Source: Hanleya hanleyi (Eukaryota; Mollusca; Polyplacophora; Lepidopleurida; Hanleyidae). Taken from it: DNA of 64,000 nucleotides. The stretch lies in assembly GCA_036873755.1 (NCBI GenBank), contig JAVTVY010018785.1:1-64000 (forward strand). Reading direction: 5' to 3'. A model generated the notes under the pieces. The model saw nothing but the letters and a program-made list of their open reading frames with translations. It had not been told where the DNA came from and ran no database searches. The first letter of the stretch is position 1, and every line of letters starts with the position of its first letter. The position numbers and the translations under genes were made by a program. Positions 1-13,000 of the stretch are shown here, piece by piece.

Positions 1-599
1 CTCTCAGAGCTGTATAATTAGTGCAATGGTATGTTGAGGCATGGACATTTACCCAAATTATTTCCCTTTGCCTGTCTAAATACCCCTCCCATTTCTGCAT
101 TGAACTTGATGAGCAATAATGTTCATTGTTTATTATATCGTGAAAGCATCTACCTCTCTTCCCTACCTTACCAAAGTTTGAAAATAAATAGTATGGAGAT
201 TCCTTCTGTATAGTGCATACCTGTTTCTATAAAATAGGTTGGGTGCTTGGATGCTTTGAATTATACCAATTTGGTTCGTTAAATATAACCGTCACCTGTC
301 TTCTGTATATAATTTGCCTGAGAACACACCCAAGCATTGAGTACGTCTCTCCAGAATGGATTATTGATTTTCTGCATAATAACATTTACGTATTCTGCTC
401 AAAGTTTTTCAAACCTTTCCGATTCAAATAATTGTTTCCGGTTTTGAGTCTTAAAAACTGGACGCCGCATCCAAGAGATCTTGAAAGATTGAATGAATGG
501 TATGAGATTGATCATTTTCAAGCCTCCGAACTTGTAGTCGCATGTTATTTTAATTCATTTAACTCTATCGGAGCCATCGTTCCACAGGAATTTGTACAC

Positions 600-1480
600 C
601 AATGAGTCGAGATTATTTATAACGTTTTAAGGTGGGTTTGGCAAGGCAAGTAAAAGGTGTATCAATTTAGATAGAGCAAGTGATTTTAAAATTATGATTT
701 TCCCCAATAGTCTTAGACTTCTGATCCTCCATCTTTGAAGTTCTTTTTTCATGTCATTCAATTTGGCGAGTTGATTTTCCAGATATTAACTGTGAAGTTG
801 ATATCCAATACAGTAAATTGAAGCGATATTGAAGATGTAGTCAAAATTAGTCATTTACCCAGTCAAGCTGTATTTCAGCGTATAGCTTAAAATTCGAATC
901 AGATAGGGATCCTATCAAACGGCTTTCGTTTTCTCAATATTAATTTTAAGGCCTGAATACCTATTAAATAGTGTAATACATTGTATTGCCTCTTTTGAGG
1001 ACTTTTCTGAACCAGCAAGAATTTAGCTGAGTGTCATTGGCGTATTGACTGAACTTCAACTCGGTTCCGCCAATAGTTATTCCAGTAATATATTTATTAT
1101 TTCTGATAATACTGCCAAGCGCTTCCGCGCATAGCAAAAATAGGGCCTTGTCGACAACCACGATGTTATGTAAAGAATGAGAAGAAATCACCATTCTGAA
1201 TGACACAATAATGTATATTAGTGAAAAATAATTTACTTCATTTTTGAAAAGTTTCCCCAAAATGTAGGGATTTGAGTACCTTGTAACATGGTCGAATGCT
1301 TTTTCAAAATCAATAGATAAAAATAAACCAGGTATTTCCATATCTTTTGTCTGAAGTAGTAGGTCATATAAAATTCGTATATTTTCTCCAATATATCCAT
1401 TCTGGTTTTCTGGTTTACATATACTCTTTAATCTGTTTGCAATACATGTACTGCTTAATTTATAACTTACCGTGAGTTTA
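600..1480 (-). pseudogene. L1/Tx1-like LINE reverse transcriptase remnant
   Basis: The longest open stretch (964-1341, 125 codons) contains LSIDFEKAFD (RT motif A), LCAEALGSIIRNN and SQYANDTQL, which matches the IDFEKAFD...LCAE..L..IRNN....YADDT pattern of L1/Tx1-type non-LTR retrotransposons. The catalytic YADD is YAND, the palm region is compressed and no flanking endonuclease is open, so this is a decayed, truncated copy. Bases outside 964-1341 are included because AT-rich sequence on both sides still reads as broken LINE frames, but the limits are approximate. Confidence 0.6.
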
Positions 1481-1744
1481 ACAATGTATAATGGGGCGCC
1501 ATTTTTTCATAAAGTTTCTTGCCTTATTTGGATTTGGTAGACATGTTATCACCCCTTGTTTCTGAATTATGGATAATTCCCCCTTCGAATCCCTGAGTTT
1601 ATTGATCTCAAAATAAAATGCCCTATAACCTTCCAAAATACTTTATAGAATTCCTGGACTTTTGTCATTTTTCATATTTTTAAAGCATGGCTTAATTCCC
1701 TCTCCCTTCTCTCTCTAATTCGTTGGATTCTATATGTCCAAAAA

Positions 1745-2025
1745 AGCTTGAGTGAAGAGTGTAAACTCCTCTCGCTCAAGCACTTGACTAAAATATTTCA
1801 CTCAAGTTAAGTGAATTCCACTCAAGCTGAGTGAGTTCAACTTGCGTAAAATCAACTTCACTCAACTTGAGCGAGTTATCAACTCAAATCTGAGTGAAAT
1901 TTGAGTAAATTTCACTCAAATTTCACTCAAACTTGAATGAATTTCACTCGCACTTGAGTTAATTTCACTCAGCTTGAGCAGGACGAATTTCCACTCTTAC
2001 TTGAGCGAAATTTTCACTCAGTATT
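1745..2025. repeat. Imperfect palindromic minisatellite built on ACTCAAG/CTTGAGT
   Basis: Roughly 280 bp made of repeated ACTCAAG, TTGAGTGAA and their reverse complements in alternating orientation (for example TTTCACTCAAATTTCACTC). Direct and inverted copies are mixed, so either strand could fold into many short hairpins. No coding potential seen. Confidence 0.75.
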
Positions 2026-2039
2026 GTCTTAGAGAGTAA

Positions 2040-4071
2040 ATGCGTAAAAACACTCTCCGATTCTGAAAACACAGACAATGTGTAGCGTCGTGCAAAATAA
2101 GCGGAATCAATCTACTTGGTTCAGCTGTTCAACATTTTGGCAATAGACCACCTAGTGCATGCATGGAGTGAGCCCACAAAAAGGAAAACACCCCAAAAGC
2201 CAATCGGTCGCCCTGGTGTCAAGAGAAAGAGAACATCTGTTGACTTATATTCGATAGATAGTGTCTATAATACATCGTGTGTCATGTGATCTAGTGAGAT
2301 GCATTTGATCACTGTGCCCTCTCAAAAGGCTAATGTTGATCATGATAACGGCATCAACCTATATTCTCTATTAAGAATTCATTATTTTAAGTTCTGAGGG
2401 AGATTATTTAGGTCTTTCCAGCACTTATCGTCACATTAATGTGAAAATACTGATGGAACTCCAGGACTAGGAACTAGGATCGAGAGAGAGAGAGAATTAT
2501 GGTTTAACGTCGCGTCAAAAACCTATGGATATAGATCGGAGGCGAAACAGCACAGTGCGTCTCTTCGGTTCAAGGACACATCATGTAAACTGAACGATAT
2601 GGCTAAACTGTCAAGTGAAGAGAATTAACTGTTAGAAATAAACTGGTCCATATGACCTGAAAAGTACATTTAGACATGTTTTCTACAAAACAGCTATAAA
2701 CGCAATGGTGTGGATCTGAAATTAAAATTATTGAAGATAAGGATGCTTTCGCTTTTAATGCCATTACATCCAAAGTTCCGTTATCACAATCACGTGAGAT
2801 CTTTGGCTTTGCCTCTTTACTTGCACATTTCATCTGTATCGTGACGAAGGAAATAATTTAAGCGGAAGTGACTTTGATTCCGTATGCACGCTCTTTTGAC
2901 TGAAACAATGTTGAAAACGACGTTAAATCCTACTCACTCACTCACTCACTCTTTTGCTTCAACTAAACCTCAGACCTGAATTAATTTGATGAACTAGACA
3001 TTTTCCGATTAGATATATACATTTCTCAAAAGCTTATCGAACAAGTAATTGATACAAAGCGAATCACGTCTATACATTATTTTTCTCTAACTGAAGAGAT
3101 AATGGTATCATTAGCTGCAGATACGGCCGAAGTTGCTTCCGAAATGTGAATAGGTTTTCATTCGCGGGCGCTTTGACTTTCTAGTCAGACGTGGTTTTGG
3201 AAATGAGTCGACAGCTCAAATTTACAAATAGCTATGACGGTAGGAGTTGGTGGGATGAGAATTACTCAAAATATTACTACATTTCTTCTAAACTTATACT
3301 TTTGATAAGTAACTCAAGTAGTTTGCTCAATTTATTTCAGCACATGCTCCGATCATTAGCAGTCTGTCCAGTCATCTAGCCTGAGGAAACATGAGACCAC
3401 TGCTTCAAATCAGCAAACAATAACTTCAACATAGTTTATCATGAACACTCAGTATCAAAGAATCTATTGAGCTTGGCTCGTCAGTAACACTCAGTATAAA
3501 AGAATCAATTCAGCTTCAATGCCAAAATTTAGACTTTTGCTTTTCGCAGTACAGCGGGGCGGGTGTAGTTCTAGATCATCCAGTCGACGAGGGGTAGTAT
3601 ATCACGGTGACCTTGTTCGCAGCAACAAGTGTGGCAGGTGAGAGCTTTCAACCTCAGCAGAGGAACACCATACGATACCATTCTTGTGCCAGTGAAACTC
3701 TTGATCAGTATCGGGGAAATGAGGACTCTTCAGTTTAGGGGTAAAAAAGTCGTTTTTCTCGAATAATTTGAATAACTTGAAATTTGAACAAATTTGCATT
3801 TTTTCAAAGGCGCATGACGGGTACAAAGAGAATATCGGCCTTCGGGATCATGGAATTTCTTGCCAGACACGCCGTCGTATACGTATTTGCCACAGCCATT
3901 GCAGGTTATGGTCTACTCGATTCTGTAAAGTCGAATATATTCGCTTTTATTTAATAAAGATATTTCGAATAAATATAAGAAGATAATACTCCACGCATTC
4001 CAGTTACAGAGCATTTATTTTCTCTGGGGGAAATTATTCAAGTACAATGTAAACATCCCCAAAAATTATGT
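2040..4071. other. Gene-poor stretch downstream of cystatin A
   Basis: No convincing exon recognised. It holds a short ACTC microsatellite (about 2934-2953) in a context that reads like the end of a short repeat. An open frame at 3602-3826 (minus) has no recognisable domain. Polyadenylation-type AATAAA motifs on the minus strand lie between about 3950 and 4070, downstream of the cystatin A stop. Confidence 0.4.
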
Positions 4072-7000
4072 TTAATGACAGTGAAAATCGTGTTCAATCG
4101 TGTACTGTGGGTGCATCCAGGCCTGGAAAATGACGGTTACTGTGCAGGTGCTCTTCTGAAAAATACGTGAAGCAAATATATGTCATACATTTTCGTACAA
4201 ACCAAATGTCTGGATAAACATAGGCATAAAATCTTTGTCTGAAATTAGTTTAGTTACACTGTCTACATTAATATTTTCTTCCCTAACCCTTTTAATTTTT
4301 AGTCACAAAGCTAGGGGTAATGGAATCTCGATCAACCTTCGTGTTATTAAGGATAACTTACCATCCCATTTTCTTGTACGATACAAGAGGACAGATCAAC
4401 AGTTGGCGTATTTCTGCAGTTGGTTTGGCCTGTAGCAATTTCTAATCTGTACTTCATGCCAGAAACAACCTGCAAGGCAATGTGTACAATGGAAGATAAT
4501 CCAAAGGCATTCTCAAACAACATCAATCTGATAAATAGTTCACCGAAGTTTTCTGTAACATGTTTATAGTTAGCAGCAATAGATTTATGTATCGTTATAC
4601 CTAGGATAAACATTCAGGATTATAATTGTAGCACTATCTCTTCTGCGTGACATCTTTGGATTAAAAAAGGAATAGTGGCACATCATGATTTACCCTATCT
4701 GACCTGAGAGATTTAGGTTGTATTTGAGCGTTGGGGAGAGGAGGTTCGGTCCATCCTAAATATATTTATCCTCAAACTTCCCACAATATATCTTAGCATA
4801 CAGCTCTACCAGAAAATGTATTAAAAATACAATATGTTCTCTAAAAATGTATCGCTGATGTCAATTCTAAAAATGTATTATGGTAGATTCTTTGATCAGA
4901 TTTTCCCCCTTTTTTATTTTTATCTTTTCTCAGAAAAAAAAAATTACATAATATATTAGGAAATAATTATCTGATAAGAAATAAATGTGGGCACCGATGC
5001 CTTAAAAGATAAAGATGCCAACAAAAACGACGAAAAAAGCACTTTTCCCCGTGGTACTCTCCTCGAAGGGGTACGCGAATAGGCTCAAAACCTCGTTAAC
5101 CCTGGCCTGGGTTTTTTGAGACCTGTTACGATACGATACGATATGTTTATTGCGATCAATGCAGAAGTACATGGACCAGGGGGAGTAACTCCCAACATAC
5201 TAAATAAACGAGCAATGTGACAAAACAATACAATAATACCGAAGAAACCATTCATCTCTTTTTATCGCTTTCATACTCTCATTCACTCGCCTTTTGACCA
5301 CACAGGAAATAATAAAACATCTTTGAGACTATGTACAGGTGTCAGTAGAGGGTCTGGCAAGCACCTTTGATCTCTGTACTAGGAGTTCATGACAGATTTT
5401 TCCACAGAGTGGAGCATTACATGTTGAGGGATCCAGTATTGTGTGTAGTTTGTCTGTCATGTTCATGTTATGGTATGTGGTTTGTTGTGTGTATAGTGCA
5501 ATGTTGAGTTTTTGCCGTTTGTCATCGAGTTTTGTGCATCTGAGGAGAAGATGTGCTTCATCTTCAACGTCCAGTTTACACAGTCTGCATTTTCTTTCTG
5601 ACCTGGGAATGGACTGGCCTTGTATTTTTCGTTTTCTACCAGATTCTATTTCCAAGTTATGGGCACATATTCGCAGTTTGGTTAGTGCTTGTCTGTGATT
5701 TTGATTTTGGACAGTGGAAAGATAACTGGTATTGCCGTGTATTTCTGATGCTTTATATACTTGGAGTTTTTCAGAAGAGTCTAACTTTTTAAGTGTGTAT
5801 GATTTTATGCTTTGTTCCAATGTTTTAAGAGTTGTGTCTAAGATGTGTTGAGTTATCTTGTGTGGAGTTGGGAGGTGGTATTGTTGATATCGTTTTTCTG
5901 AATAGGACTGCCAGCTTAGTTTATTCGAGTTGTGCAGAGATTTGCTGCATTCGTATGCATCTCTAAGGATTGGATTGTCGTGTGGGCCTTCTAATCTCAT
6001 TCTATATTTTAATATGGCACAATTTATGTCAAATGAAAGCGGTTTTCTACCAAGTTCATTTTTGCAAGCAATGTTTGTTGTGTATTTGTTTAGTCTTAGA
6101 TTTAGTTTACAGAATTTTGTGTGGATCTTTTCGAATGGTTCATTTTCTATTAGGTCGTGGTAATGTAAGGGGTCGTGTTGGAGTTTCGACAGCTGTTCTG
6201 CTCCCCATATTTCTGATCCGTATAAGAGTATCGGCTTTACCAGAGTGTCAAAAAGTTTGCTGTATATTTGAGGGCTTGGGTTTGAGCCATTGAACGATTT
6301 GTGGATTTTGAAAAGTGCTTTAAGTGCTTTGTTTGCTAGTTCCTGTCGGGTCGGAGTGAAGTTTCCATAATTGTTTAAAGTGCATCCTAGGTAGGTATAT
6401 TCAGTGGCGTTTTGTAGGGTTTCAGAGTTGTAGGTAAAAGGTGAGATGGTACTTTGTTTGCTTCTGTGGATGATCATTGTGTTGGATTTCTGTGTGTTTA
6501 CTTCTAGATGCCATGTTGAGCAGAAGTCAGAAAGTGTATTTAAGCTATTTTGGAGGCCTTCAGAAGTCTCTGATATCAGAATGAGGTCATCCGCCCAGAG
6601 TAAGTGCGATATTTGAAGTGTTTCTAGTTGTGCTGGGTGAGAGGTATGGTCTGCAAATTTTAAGTCATTTATGTACAAGTTAAAAATTGTGGGGCTTAAG
6701 TTGTCACCTTGTTTTACACCAATATTGGATTTGAAGGAGTCTGTTCTGTTGTTGTTGAGTTTTATGCTAGTGGTATTTGATGAATATATATGTTTGATGA
6801 TTTTGTAGAATTTTCCATTTATTCCTGTGCGCAGTAGTTTAATCAATATTCCGCTGTGCCAGACTGTGTCGAATGCCTTTTTGAGGTCAATAAAGGCAAG
6901 ATATAATTTTTTCTTGTTGGATGTGTATTTTTGAATGAGGGTTTTTAGGATGAATAGGTTGTCTGTGGTTCGTCGGTCTTTTCGGAATCCTGATTGAGTG

Positions 7001-10000
7001 TCTGAAATAATACTATTCGTGTCAAAGTAGTTTGTAAGTCGGTTATTGAGGATGGAGGAGAAGAGTTTTGCTAGGCAGCTGATGATTGAGATACCTCTGT
7101 AATTTCCTGGATCTGTTCTTGGTCCCTTTTTGTGTATAAGTGTTATGTAGCTCTGTGACCATTGTGTTGGGAAGGTTCCATTGTCTAAAATAGTATTAAA
7201 TAGTTTTGTTATTGGTGAAAGAAGAATGTCTTTGCTATATTTTAACATTTCGTTGCTTGTTTGATCAAGGCCACAGGCTTTGTTAGCCTTAAGCTTTGAG
7301 ATGGCGTCAGACACTTCTTTACATTTGATAACCTGATCAAGCATTGTTGGAGGGAGGTGTGTATTTTCTCTTGTGTTAATTTCATCTAATATCTCTGGGT
7401 GATTTTCTGTGTCTGACCATGTTTGATTATTCAAGTTTTTGTAATGTTCAAACATGTCACCTTGGAGGCTTTCTGGAGTTTCATTTTCTGTACGCTTTTC
7501 TGTTAATTCGTCAATTAGTTTCCAAAAGGTCTTGGGGTCTTTATTTTGGAGTGTTTCAAGTTGAGTGAAGATAGATTGTTTGTGTTCTCGTTGTGCTTTC
7601 TTTTCCATTTTCTTTAGGCGAGAACGTGTACTGAAAAATCGACCTCTGATTTTGGGGTCCCAGGGGTATTTTCTTAAAAGTTGTGAAAGGTGTTGGAGAT
7701 CTTTTTTAAGTTGTTGCTTGGAAGGATGGGAAATGATGGTTCTTTTCGGCCTTTTTTTGTTTGTGTGTTTCAAGGGTTTTTGTGGGGAGGTTATGTTTGC
7801 GGCTTCAGTCATGATGTCATTTAGGGCCTGAGTGGCTTGGTCAATTCCATCTTGAGATTGTTCGATATTGTCATGCATAAAAGCTTGGATTTTGCTAAGA
7901 CTCATATCTGATAGTAACGTTTGGAGGAAGATACTTTTGTTTGAGTTGTCGATTTTGAATTTAGGTGGTAAAGGTGTAAGATTTAGTGGCTTGGGTTTTG
8001 TGTATTGAATATTACATTTCATTATGGTTGATATTGGGCAGTGTACTGAGCTGGTTGTTGCGTGTAAAGGGTGGACTTGCAATCGTAGGAACTTGTTTGT
8101 GATGTTTTCTGAGCAGATGAAATAGTCAACTGCGCTAGATCCAAGTCTAGTGTGACAGGTGAGTTTTCCTGAATAGTCCCCTGGTGTTCTGCCATTTAAA
8201 ATTCGGGATTGTGTGGCTATGCAGGTTTCAATTAGTCTCTTGCCGTTTGTGTTGTTTTTGTGATCCTCGTTGTGTCTGGATTTAATGGTTTGGTCTTGCA
8301 TGTATGTATTTGGCAGTGGAATGAAATTGGCAGTGTCTTGGGATATGAAGTCTTTTAGGGGGTGTAGATGGGTCCCAGTGCGTGCATTCAGATCACCCAT
8401 TATGAGAATTTCTCCACGTTTTGAGAATCTGCCAATTTCGTCTTCAAGATCATGAAATTGGTTATCCATGTAGTTGGAGTCTTCAGGGGGTATATATATA
8501 GAGCAGGTATACAGGTCTTGTTGCCAACCGAGAAATGAGCCTTGAATTTTGACCCACAGTGTGTTCGGGTTGTTAGTTTTTATTTCTGTGATGAACTCCC
8601 TGTACAGATCTCTGTATAGAAACATAAGGCCGCCAGACCCTCTGCCAGAGTTACTGGTGGAGTAGCTATGTTTGAGTATAAATTCATAGCCATTCAGCTT
8701 GAAGTTACCCAGGTTCTGATTTGATGTCCATGTTTCTTGGAGAGAAATAAAATCATGCTTACATAAATCCTTGATTGCACTGTAAGACCTATTTACATTA
8801 TTTACATCAATATGTTTTAAACCTTCAACATTCCACGATTGGAAAGATATCATGTTTTGGAAGATAGTCATTCGTGAAAATTAGTTCAGCAGAATGAGCA
8901 ATGTTATCAATTGTTGTTGGGAATACTAGTAAATGTGGTTGTTCTTTCAAATCTTAGTTGTGTATAGTTTGTACTGTGTGTGACAGGTTGGTTGCTGTAT
9001 GGCACAATTAACAGATTGTGTAGCTAGATAATATACATATGTTATGTGTGGTACATGTACCAGTTCAATTACTGTACATGTGTCAGTGTAAAATAACAAA
9101 TTTTATATCGATGCAGTGAACCGTCTGGAGTAAGTTTACATTTTAGTTCAGAGATAATTGTACATGTAGTTTAGATTCTTTTGGTTCCATAGGTCTAATA
9201 GGTATACAACATGAATATAATGGTATGGCTATTGAAAAGTGTTGTAAACAGGTCAGATGGGTCACTGCAACATCAGTCTTGACTACTGTAAAATATTTGC
9301 ATACATGTATACATTCATACAAGTTTTATGTTATGACATGCATGAGTAACAATAAAAATAAGGAAAATATCAAAAATTATTTCTATGCCATAGTTCTATT
9401 GTAGTTTGGGTATGTAATAATATGGCATTAGGCACATAAAGAGTATCACATCTCATGTATGGTGACCGGGGGGGGGGGGGAATGCCCCCCCTAATTATTT
9501 TTCTTACTGCTTGAGCTAGGGGGCTGAAACTTACCACACTATACCCTTGGGTCAAGCTCTACCAGAAAATGTAAACAAAAAAATCCAACATGGCCGCCTT
9601 GATGACGTCACAGTGACGTCATTTTCAAAAACAGCATTTTTTGGTCGATTTTTCAGTCAGATTTTCCGATTTTTTTATTTATGCAATTTCTCTGCAAAAA
9701 CTGCGTGATAAATTAGTAAATATTAATATTAATATGATATGAAATAAAATAGTTTTTGGCTGCTTTTCATCGCAGAAAAGCAGGAATTTTGAAGAAATAT
9801 GACCAAAAAAAACACTTTTCTGGGACCCCACGTGGCCGCCATCTTGAATTTTCCCATGATCCTCTGCTCAAGGGGTCATGCAAATAGGCTCAAAATGACC
9901 CCAATATGATTAGCTAAAAAGTCACGGAGTTTCGGCTTTCCATTTTTTGTCGTTCCGGAGAAAGTTTGGTAGGGGGCCATTTTGGCTCCCCCCCCCCCCG

Positions 10001-13000
10001 GGATAATATAGGCTAACATTCACGGAGGAAAACCTATTAATTGTTTGTCGTTTCAGAGATAGTGTACAAAATTTGATGGGGCCAGGCTTGGTGTAGGTTG
10101 AAATGGTAACGGCCGCAGTGTTTCTCTGTATGGAATTCCCTGATACAATAACTACCCATGCGGCACACCATAAAAGTGAAGGTGTATGCTCGACTCAGAA
10201 TTCAGTATTAAATCCAATGTCCATTGCTCCCCCCCCCGTGTCTCGTGTTATACCATTATATGATTTTGGAAGTTATATAACATCTCCATATTCATTTTCA
10301 TATAAAAATTCAACTTGATGAGTCCACTGCACGCTTTTGAGTGAAATCGTTTGTCGCTCTGCTTTCAGTGACTTACCCAATTAACTGAAGAGATTCGTTA
10401 TCTCCAGCTTCAGTGATTTTTTTCAACAAAATAACCCGGGATGGGTGGTGGTCCATCCTTTTCGGAACAGTAATATTCCAGTGGGACCTGCATGTGGCGT
10501 ATACACATCTCGCCTAGTAGCATTTGCTAGATTCTCTCTAGAATGTGGCAATTTTAATCAACGTCACAACATATTATTGCAGAATCTTGTAAAAGAGGGC
10601 TACACCAAGCGGCTCCACTCAAAGTTTCTCAAATTTGGCGATATTTTGAAAGCAAAATACGAGATTAGCGTGCAAGGTCTTCGGCACTACGTTTCGTAAC
10701 TTTTGTCTAATTCCGCTTAATTCGGGTCGTATGAACCCATGTACTTCAAGATCATCATGATGTTCGAATGAACAGGCACAATCAAAGCATGACTGAGATA
10801 AATCGAGCTCCAGATAACGACTTTAGAAAGATAATCATATATGGATTAAAATTACTTAAAAGATTAAAGATTAAATAATCAGCGATACGGATTTGATATT
10901 GTTTGAACATCATGATGTCTTTCCGCCATCATTGAAAATTGAGGATCCCTTCTCTCTTGCAGGAAACTAGCCTATGTTCATGTATACTATGATTGTTTTT
11001 CTTGGATTTGGTGCTAAATGTGTTATATGAATTAGGCCTCTGGATTATGGACGGGGGAAATTCTTTAATGGACGACGACTGAATATCGAATGACGGACTA
11101 GAATCTTGTTCTGTGATTACGACTTTTTTCTGTGGACAGAAAAAGACATAAGACGATGTGGGAACCCGTTATGCTCACCTGTGATGTTGCGTGGATCACC
11201 CGGACCAAGCCGCTGGCGTACATGTTGTTAGAGCGCTTGTTGATTTCCACGACAGCTTCATGGGCAGCGTTTTGTATTTCAGTGGATCCTACGTCCGCGA
11301 CCGTGACCGCTCCGAGCTGACGTTTGTGCTTGTTGTGACAGACGAAAGACGTAACCTCCCGAGTATGTGTCCATGACTGGTCATACACCGTGACATCACA
11401 TATCTCGGCCTTGAAATATATAAAAGATTCTGTCAAACAAGGCATGAAACACACAAATGTCTTTTCTCTCAAATAAGAACATTTGCATTTCATGGTTCAC
11501 GCTCAAAAACATCTAGTATGCATGAAATGTTTCCTGGAAAAGTTTATCAACAGGTTTTAGGAACCTTTGGCTTGCATGGAACATGATCTTATACACAGGT
11601 AGGCCTACTGTACTGGTTTTAGGATGATGCCAGACTATGTCAACCCTGTGCAATGGACGCGACCATGCTGTGGCCATTAACAACTCTCGTGAGACTTGAA
11701 TGATGCGACACAGAGCCTGAAAAATACAACAATCGTTTCCTACCTTTCCTACCCCAGTGACCTCTAATACCAAGAAATAATTCCACCCAGATACGACCTG
11801 AGGAAGACAAAGTGTTGAAATGTTATTTAACATTCTGAAATAACGTTTTTAGTTTCAAACGTTCTCTAGATAAGCAAAAACATATTCGTAAAACAGCTGG
11901 TCCCTGAAAGGCCGAGACTAGAGTAAAACAGCAGTCGATTGTAGGTTTGCGTTCAATCCATAAAACCACATTTGAATAACAGCGATAAAATATGGAAATA
12001 TTTTAATAATGTTATGAAATTGACTACATTATCAACTACCAGCTTCAACTTTATTTTACTCTGGTCACAATGTGACATAAGAGGTCACATATGTACAATA
12101 TTGAGAAAAGAGGTAACCGAACTGTATGAAACAATAAGAATTGCAATTATTCTTTGTGTGTACCTTGCTGCATCCGGATATTAATTAAATTTGTGGGAAC
12201 ATATATGTTGTTAAACAATTTCGGGACATTTATTTGATTAAGTAGCATAGCCTTGTGAGATAAATTACTGTCTCGGTATGCTTTTAAATTCTAAAAAAAA
12301 AAAAAAAATAAAAATCTCTGATACATTTAAGATTCATTTTGGTTTGGTATTTGGTATTGGTATTTTATGTAAGTATCTATTGTCTAGACCTTTTCCAGCG
12401 GAAAGGCCCAGGATCTAGACACTCGTGATCTTTACATGAAGTTGAATCGAATTATTCGAAACTGAGCCAACTGAACGCTTCGATTTTGAAAGCGGGAAAA
12501 TCTCTTAAATAATTAGAGAATTATTTACCCTCTCAAATAATTAGGTTGAAATTAATGACCAATCTATTCCGACTGAAAATCAGTCTATTAGATGGAAAAC
12601 CGGAGTAGATTGGTCACTAATTTCAACCTAATTATTTAAAGGATTTCCTTTTAATGCAGAATGCTACTTGATCTCCGTATACGGTAATTTCACTGATAAT
12701 TCAATCACAGGTTCAAGTGCATATTTCCACTCCATTACTTAAGAAACAAAGAATGACAAAGATTCTGTGATGCTATCAAACTACTACAACATTTTAAAAG
12801 ATAATGCAAAAAATAAGTTGGATATATAAACAATATTTTCAGATATGATTTTTAAATGTGGCACTGTGATCGAATTTTTAGGGGAATTACCGTAATCCAT
12901 TACCGTAATCCATATTTGCTATAATCTTAGAATGTTGGACGAAACATTCAACAAAATTAAGTCGCATTAGACCATATAAGATTAGAGGTATATGAAGTGA

